Positions 59,544 through 64,000 of a stretch of 64,000 nucleotides of DNA are shown here, in pieces. Every line of letters begins with the position of its first letter. The first letter of the stretch is position 1. Where the stretch lies: the NCBI RefSeq assembly GCF_020990385.1, contig NZ_CP087598.1, positions 416,001 through 480,000 of the forward strand, written 5' to 3'. Both the position numbers and the translations under genes were made by a program. The notes beneath the pieces were generated by a model. The model saw nothing but the letters and a program-made list of their open reading frames with translations, made no database searches and had not been told where the DNA came from. This DNA comes from Paracoccus sp. MA (GTDB taxonomy: Bacteria > Pseudomonadota > Alphaproteobacteria > Rhodobacterales > Rhodobacteraceae).

Positions 59544-60712
59544 GGCCAGCTCCATTGCGTGACGCTGCGCGCCGGGGTCCAGCCGCGCATCCGGCCGAGC
59601 GGCGCGGCCTCCTCCAGTGCGATGCGGGTCAGGCTGCCGCCGCGCGCGGCGTGCAGGGCGATCAGCAGCGCCTCGGTCTCCAGCGTCACCGCATTCGCGA
59701 CCAGCCGGGCGGGGGGCAGGGCGTCGATCACCTCGATGCTGGCGCCGCCGCCGAGGAAGATCGCGTCGGGCGGCGGCAGATCGCGCAGAAAGTCGGGCGC
59801 ATCGCCGTGAACCGCGCGCATCCGGCCGGCCTGCCCGAACGCCTCGATATTGGCGGCGATATTGGCGATGCGGTCGGCGCGGGGCTCCAGCGTCACTGCC
59901 CGGCCGCCGTTCAGGCACCATTCGACGCTGACCGAGCCCGAGCCGCCGCCGATGTCCCAAAGCATCTCGCCCGCGCGCGGGCCAAGCGCGGCCAGCGTCA
60001 TCGCCCGGATGGCGCGGCGGGTGATCTGGCCGTCATGGGCAAAGCTGTCGTCGGGCAGGCCGAAGCCGCGCGGCAGGCCCGCGCCCGACGGCAGGTCCGC
60101 CCCATCCAGCGCCACCGCCACCGGGGCTGCGCAGTCCAGCGCGAAGCCGTCGGCCCGCGCCTGCCGGATGCGCTCGCGCGGGCCGCCAAGCGCCTCCAGC
60201 ACCACCATGCGGGTCGCGCCCAGCCCCTGCGCCACCAGCCATTCGGCAAGCTGGGCCGGCGCGGCGCCGTCGCGCAGCAGGCAGATCGCCCGCGCACCGC
60301 GTGCCATCACCGGGCGCAGCCGGGCGAAGGGCGCGGCATGCAGGCCAAGGCAGGCGACCTCCTCCAGCCGCCAGCCCAGCCTTGCGGCGGCCAGCGAAAA
60401 CGTGCCGGGCGCGGGAAAGGCCCGCCATTCGCCCGCTTGCAGTACGGCGGCGATGCTGCCGCCGGCGCCGTGCCAGAACGGATCGCCCGAGACCAGCGCC
60501 GCCACCCGCTTCCCGCGCAAGGCCAGCAGCGGCGCCAGGTCGAAGGGCACCGGCCATTCCCGGCCCCGCGGCCCCGCGATCCCCGCTAGTCCCAGATGCC
60601 GGGGGGCGCCGAAGACGATTTCCGCCCGATCCAGCGCATCGCGGCTTGCAGGCGGCAGGCCGGCGGGGCCATCCTCGCCCAGACCGATGATGGAAAGCCA
60701 GGGATCAGGCAT
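59540..60712 (-). CDS. cobL: Precorrin-6Y C5,15-methyltransferase (decarboxylating)
   Basis: This 390-residue bifunctional enzyme has a CbiE-like N-terminal methylase ([40 protein letters not shown]) and a CbiT-like C-terminal half ([40 protein letters not shown]). The C-terminal half also has the decarboxylation domain DAIFLGGGA. It methylates C5 and C15 and removes the C12 acetate carboxyl. Its ATG (60712-60710) overlaps the divergent cobK ATG in the sequence CATG. Confidence 0.95.
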   Translation of the reverse strand: MPDPWLSIIGLGEDGPAGLPPASRDALDRAEIVFGAPRHLGLAGIAGPRGREWPVPFDLAPLLALRGKRVAALVSGDPFWHGAGGSIAAVLQAGEWRAFPAPGTFSLAAARLGWRLEEVACLGLHAAPFARLRPVMARGARAICLLRDGAAPAQLAEWLVAQGLGATRMVVLEALGGPRERIRQARADGFALDCAAPVAVALDGADLPSGAGLPRGFGLPDDSFAHDGQITRRAIRAMTLAALGPRAGEMLWDIGGGSGSVSVEWCLNGGRAVTLEPRADRIANIAANIEAFGQAGRMRAVHGDAPDFLRDLPPPDAIFLGGGASIEVIDALPPARLVANAVTLETEALLIALHAARGGSLTRIALEEAAPLGRMRGWTPARSVTQWSWP

Positions 60713-61448
60713 GACGCGCATCCTTCTGCTGGGCGGCACCACCGAGGCGGGGGCCATGGCCCGCGCGCTGGCCGAGGCCGGGCTGGACGCGGTCTATTCC
60801 TATGCCGGCCGCACCAGGAAGCCGGTGGCGCAGCCGCTGCCCATGCGCATCGGCGGCTTCGGCGGGCCCGAGGGGCTGGTGGACTATCTGCGGGCCGAGC
60901 GCATCAGCCATGTCATCGACGCCACCCACCCCTTTGCCGAGGGGATCAGCCGCAATGCCGTCGCCGCCTGCACGGCCACCGGCACGCCGCTGATCGCGCT
61001 GGAGCGCCCGCCCTGGGCCGCGCAGCCCGGAGACCGCTGGCTGCACGTTCCCGATTACGCCGCCGCCGCCAGGGCGCTGCCCGGCGACGGTTCGGCGGTG
61101 TTCCTGGCCATCGGGCGGCAGAACCTGCAACCTTTCGTCGGGCTGAATCACGTCTGGATGCTGCGCTTTGCCGAGGTGGCGGCGCATCCCCTGCGCGATG
61201 CGACGCTGATCGTCTCGCGCGGGCCCTTCACCGTCGCGGGCGACATGGCGCTGATGCGGCGGCACGCCATCGCCCATGTCGTCGCCAAGAATGCCGGGGG
61301 TCAGGCCGCCCGGGCCAAGCTGGCCGCCGCCCGCGCCCTTGGCCTGCCGGTGGTGATGATCGACCGGCCCGCGCTGCCGCTGCGCCGCGTCGTCGCCTCG
61401 CCGGCCGAGGTCATGGCCTGGCTTCATGGCGCGGATCGCGGCGTATAG
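60711..61448 (+). CDS. cobK: Precorrin-6A reductase, encoded antisense inside the cob cluster
   Basis: The 245-residue NADPH-dependent enzyme reduces precorrin-6A. It has TRILLLGGTTEAGAMARALA, MRIGGFGGPEGLVDYLRAER, HVIDATHPFAEGISRNAVAA, VFLAIGRQNLQPFVGLNHVW, VAKNAGGQAARAKLAAARAL and LPVVMIDRPALP. It is the only cob gene here on the plus strand. Its start shares CATG with cobL. Its last 25 bp overlap the end of cobJ. It therefore needs its own promoter inside the 5' part of cobL, and transcripts running from cobJ to cobL must pass it in antisense. Confidence 0.95.
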   Translation: MTRILLLGGTTEAGAMARALAEAGLDAVYSYAGRTRKPVAQPLPMRIGGFGGPEGLVDYLRAERISHVIDATHPFAEGISRNAVAACTATGTPLIALERPPWAAQPGDRWLHVPDYAAAARALPGDGSAVFLAIGRQNLQPFVGLNHVWMLRFAEVAAHPLRDATLIVSRGPFTVAGDMALMRRHAIAHVVAKNAGGQAARAKLAAARALGLPVVMIDRPALPLRRVVASPAEVMAWLHGADRGV

Positions 61449-62152
61449 ACCCAGGGGCCGACCCGGCGGGTGGCGCTGTTGCCCAGGATGATGACGCTGC
61501 GCATGTCGGCCATCTCGGGCCGCGCCTCGGCCAGGGTGACGGTGCGGATCGCCTCGTCCGGGGTCGAGACGGCGCGGGCGAAGGAGATCAGCCGGTTCGG
61601 CCCGCAGCATTCGCGCAGGATCTGCAGCGCGCGGGCGAAACCCTCGGGCCGGGATTTCGAGCGCGGATTGTAGAAGGCCATGGCGAAATCCGCCTCGGCC
61701 GCCAGCCGCAGGCGCTTTTCGATCAGCGCCCAGGGTTTCAGATTGTCCGACAGGTTGATGGCGCAGAAATCATGGCCCAGCGGCGCGCCGATCCGGGCGG
61801 CGGCGGCCAGCATGGCGGTGATGCCGGGCAGGATGCGGATCTCGGGGGCCTCCCCACGCTCCTCCAGCGCCTCGAAGAGGGCAGAGGCCATGGCGAAAAC
61901 CCCCGGATCGCCCGAGGAGACCACCACGACCCGCTTGCCGTCCGCCGCCAGATCCAGCGCGAGGCGGGCGCGGTCCAGCTCGACCCGGTTGTCCGAAGGG
62001 TGCAGCGCCAGCCCCTCGCGCGGGGCGATGCGGGCGACATAGGGGATGTAGCCCACGACATCGGTCGCCTCGGCCAGCGCCGCCCGCACCTCGGGGGTGA
62101 CCAGCGCCTCCGCGCCCGGCCCGAGGCCCGCCACCGCGACCCAGCCCGTCAT
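61424..62152 (-). CDS. cobJ: Precorrin-3B C17-methyltransferase
   Basis: This 242-residue methylase performs ring contraction with C17 methylation. Signatures are GWVAVAGLGPGAEALVTPEV, DVVGYIPYVARIAPREGLAL, VVVVSSGDPGVFAMASALFE, ILPGITAMLAAAARIGAPLG, DFCAINLSDNLKPWALIEKR and MAFYNPRSKSRPEGFARALQ. It overlaps cobI by four bases at its start and convergently overlaps cobK by 25 bp at its end. Confidence 0.95.
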   Translation of the reverse strand: MTGWVAVAGLGPGAEALVTPEVRAALAEATDVVGYIPYVARIAPREGLALHPSDNRVELDRARLALDLAADGKRVVVVSSGDPGVFAMASALFEALEERGEAPEIRILPGITAMLAAAARIGAPLGHDFCAINLSDNLKPWALIEKRLRLAAEADFAMAFYNPRSKSRPEGFARALQILRECCGPNRLISFARAVSTPDEAIRTVTLAEARPEMADMRSVIILGNSATRRVGPWVYTPRSAP

Positions 62153-62898
62153 TCGGCGGCATCCGCGGCAGAATCGGACAGCGGCCGGCGGCCGTTGCCA
62201 TGCACCAGCACGGTGGCGAAATAGGGGCAGGCCTCCAGCTCGGCCTGCGCCAGGGGGGTCACGCGCTGGCTGGGCATGGTGCCGCGCTCGACCAGCCAGG
62301 CATCGGCCATGCGCCCGGCCGAGGCCAGCGCGCGGGCGATCTTGGGCAGGTTGCGGCCGGTCTTCATCACCACCACCGCGTCGGCGGCGCGCATGTGGCG
62401 GGCCAGCTCGGCCTCGGGCAGGGTGCCCATCAGCACGGTCATGGCGTCGTCGCCCCAGGTCATCGGCTGGCCGATGGCGTTCCAGCAGCCGGTCATGCCG
62501 GGAATGCCGGGGATGATCTCGACCGGGACGATGCCTTGCAGCCGCGCGTGCAGATGCATGAACGAGCCGTAGAACAGCGGGTCGCCCTCGCACAGCACCA
62601 CCACGTCGCTGTCGGCGGCCAGGGCGGCCAGCCGCATTGTCCAGTCGTCGTAGAAACCCGCAAGCAGCCGGTTGTATTCCGGGCTGTCGAAGGGGATCTC
62701 GGTCGTGACCGGATATTCCATCGCGTGTTCGACCACGTCCGGGGCCAGCATCTCGGCCACGATGCGGCGGGCCTGGCCGGCGCGGCCCTTCTTGCGGAAA
62801 TAGGCGATCTGCCGCGCACCGCGGATGGCGCGGTCGGCGCGGACCGAGATCAGGTCGGGATCGCCGGGGCCGAGCCCCGCGCAAATGATTTTGCCCAT
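62149..62898 (-). CDS. cobI: Precorrin-2 C20-methyltransferase
   Basis: This 249-residue methylase begins MGKIICAGLGPGDPDLISVR and has RQIAYFRKKGRAGQARRIVA, VVVLCEGDPLFYGSFMHLHA and EIIPGIPGMTGCWNAIGQPM with TWGDDAMTVLMGTL. It methylates C20 of precorrin-2. AAGGA lies six bases before the ATG at 62898, which decides the start. A second ATG at 62904 overlaps the cobH stop. Confidence 0.95.
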   Translation of the reverse strand: MGKIICAGLGPGDPDLISVRADRAIRGARQIAYFRKKGRAGQARRIVAEMLAPDVVEHAMEYPVTTEIPFDSPEYNRLLAGFYDDWTMRLAALAADSDVVVLCEGDPLFYGSFMHLHARLQGIVPVEIIPGIPGMTGCWNAIGQPMTWGDDAMTVLMGTLPEAELARHMRAADAVVVMKTGRNLPKIARALASAGRMADAWLVERGTMPSQRVTPLAQAELEACPYFATVLVHGNGRRPLSDSAADAAE

Positions 62899-62900
62899 GG

Positions 62901-63530
62901 TCATTCCTTCCGGCTGGCCAGCGCGTTGACGGCGGCGACGGTGATGGCCGAGCCGCCCAGCCGCCCGCGCACCACCAGCGCCGGCGCGGGCAGGTCGTCC
63001 ATCAGCGCCGCCTTGGATTCCGCCGCGCCGACGAAGCCCACCGGGCAGCCGATGATCGCCGCCGGACGCGGGCAGGCCGGATCGCGGAGCATGTTGAGCA
63101 GGTGGAACAGCGCCGTCGGCGCATTGCCGATGGCGACCACGCTGCCGGCGAGGTCGTCGCGCCACAGCTCCAGCGCCGCGGCGCTGCGGGTATTGCCCAT
63201 CTGCGCCGCGAGGTCCGGCACGCGAGGGTCGTTCAGCGTGCAGATGACCCGGTTCGCGGCGGGCAGGCGGGCGCGGGTGATGCCCTCGCTGACCATGCGC
63301 GCGTCGCAGAGGATCGGCGCGCCGCCTTCCAGCGCCTGACGCGCCGCCGCGGCCATGCCGGCCGAGAAGACCACGTCGCGTTCCAGCCCCACCAGCCCGG
63401 CGGCATGGATCATGCGCACCACCACCGGCTCTTCCTCGGCGGAGAAGCGGGCGAGGTCGGCCTCGGCGCGGATGGTGGCGAAGGACTGCGCGTAGATCCG
63501 GGCGCCGTCGGTTTCGTATCGGTGCAGCAT
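62901..63530 (-). CDS. cobH: Precorrin-8X methylmutase
   Basis: The 209-residue isomerase moves the methyl group from C11 to C12, giving hydrogenobyrinic acid. The catalytic His lies in VVVRMIHAAGLVGLERDVVF. Other features are PILCDARMVSEGITRARLPA, VVAIGNAPTALFHLLNMLRD, and IIGCPVGFVGAAESKAALMD. AGGAAA precedes the start, 18 bp after the cobG stop. Confidence 0.95.
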   Translation of the reverse strand: MLHRYETDGARIYAQSFATIRAEADLARFSAEEEPVVVRMIHAAGLVGLERDVVFSAGMAAAARQALEGGAPILCDARMVSEGITRARLPAANRVICTLNDPRVPDLAAQMGNTRSAAALELWRDDLAGSVVAIGNAPTALFHLLNMLRDPACPRPAAIIGCPVGFVGAAESKAALMDDLPAPALVVRGRLGGSAITVAAVNALASRKE

Positions 63531-63548
63531 CGGGGTTTCCTGGGGCGG

Positions 63549-64000
63549 CTATCGGAGAAGGGGCGGGATTCGGTCCGGCGCGAGCCCGGTCAGCCCGGCG
63601 GGATCGCGGGGCCGGCCGTTCCGGATCAGGTCGAAGCGGTCGGGGCCGGTGGCGACCAGCGTCACCGAGGCGGCGCCCTGATAGGCGCAGCCCTTGGCGC
63701 AGCCGCTGACATGCAGGCTCTGGCCGGGGGCAAGGCGCGGCGCCAGGCTGCGGGCCAGGGCGCGGACATTGGCCAGCGCCTGCGGGCAGCCGGGCGCGCC
63801 GGTGCAGGCATGGATGCGCAGCAGCGGGTCGCCGGGGTCGAGGATGGCGCCGCCGATATGCGGGCGGCTGGCGCCCTCGATCAGCAGCGCCCGCCACGGC
63901 GTCAGGCGCAGCGGGCCCAGGGCGGCGGCCTCGGCCAGTTGCCGGGCGGTGATCTGGCCGAAGGCGAAGCCCAGCAGCCAGCCGTTCGGCGCCGGGCCGG
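63549..64000 (-). CDS. cobG: Precorrin-3B synthase CobG, C-terminal part (cut by window edge)
   Basis: About 150 C-terminal residues are visible. The sulfite/nitrite-reductase-like fold shows the 4Fe-4S cysteines ACTGAPGCPQAL and SGCAKGCAYQGAASVTLVAT. CobG is the oxygen-dependent monooxygenase that forms precorrin-3B and marks the aerobic pathway. The N-terminus lies beyond position 64000. It is the upstream visible gene of the right-to-left cob operon. Confidence 0.9.
   Translation of the reverse strand, partial: GPAPNGWLLGFAFGQITARQLAEAAALGPLRLTPWRALLIEGASRPHIGGAILDPGDPLLRIHACTGAPGCPQALANVRALARSLAPRLAPGQSLHVSGCAKGCAYQGAASVTLVATGPDRFDLIRNGRPRDPAGLTGLAPDRIPPLLR

Noticed and set aside
55705..64000. 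Cobalamin riboswitch controlling the cob cluster
   Set aside because: No B12-box-like sequence was recognised in the gaps. The operon promoter lies to the right of the window, beyond cobG, so a riboswitch there cannot be excluded.

Overview
The window comes from a GC-rich alphaproteobacterium of the Rhodobacteraceae, most likely a Paracoccus close to P. denitrificans. The grounds are the 308/252-residue EtfA/EtfB pair, alphaproteobacterial families such as DUF1178, DUF2794, a HIG1-type twin-membrane protein, DUF2478 and a YlxR-L7Ae fusion, and the aerobic (cobF/G/H/I/J/K/L/M) cobalamin pathway. Species assignment is an inference from family resemblance; there is no rRNA in the window. No tRNA, CRISPR array, intact insertion sequence, prophage or cobalamin riboswitch was found.

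Layout. 0-6 kb: secA (-), then a PPIase-argJ-mutT operon (+) and a 42-residue microprotein gene. 6-12 kb: the rimP-nusA-ylxR/L7Ae-infB operon (-), headed by a leader with an intrinsic terminator just before rimP. 12-18.5 kb: housekeeping genes (tspO, pip, ubiG, marR, nitrilase, grxC, comF, a methyltransferase and hemH). 18.5-19.5 kb: a small accessory islet with an intact YjhX/TopAI toxin-family gene followed by a decayed GNAT gene that looks like its YjhQ partner. 19.6-22 kb: cell-envelope genes (two L,D-transpeptidases and a CAP-domain lipoprotein). 22-28 kb: a tightly coupled operon hslO-nudix-cca-ABC-rlmD-like. 28-30.5 kb: rpe, waaA and a DUF1178 gene.

30.5-40.8 kb is an iron/siderophore locus. 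It holds a Fe-siderophore ABC importer with a periplasmic binding protein, an exported YncE-like beta-propeller, a Fes/IroE-like esterase, and a one-module NRPS of EntF architecture (C-A-T-TE) whose adenylation pocket reads as the serine code. A perfect TGACA-N5-TGTCA palindrome (TGA-N9-TCA, RirA/IRO type) lies between the propeller and the esterase. The dihydroxybenzoate genes that an EntF-type product would need are not in the window.

41-44.5 kb: DUF2478-tusA-AEC permease-crotonase and a cobA-type SUMT. 44.6-47.5 kb: pyrB, a dihydroorotase homologue that has lost its metal ligands (PyrC'), and plsY. 47.5-51.2 kb: hbdA, etfBA, a PduO-type adenosyltransferase and a HIG1-type protein. 51.2-55.7 kb: an SDR, parC, a 52-residue exported protein, and cytochrome b561 plus cytochrome c'. 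56-64 kb: the cob cluster, transcribed right to left as cobG-H-I-J-[cobK antisense]-L-E-M-B-F-hypothetical. It is cut by the right edge inside cobG.

A recurring intergenic element (GAGTATTTGG-AAACGG-GAA) occurs eight times. Four copies begin at or right after a stop codon, and two copies form a perfect 25-bp inverted repeat at the left edge. It looks like a family-wide 3'-end or termination element rather than a gene.
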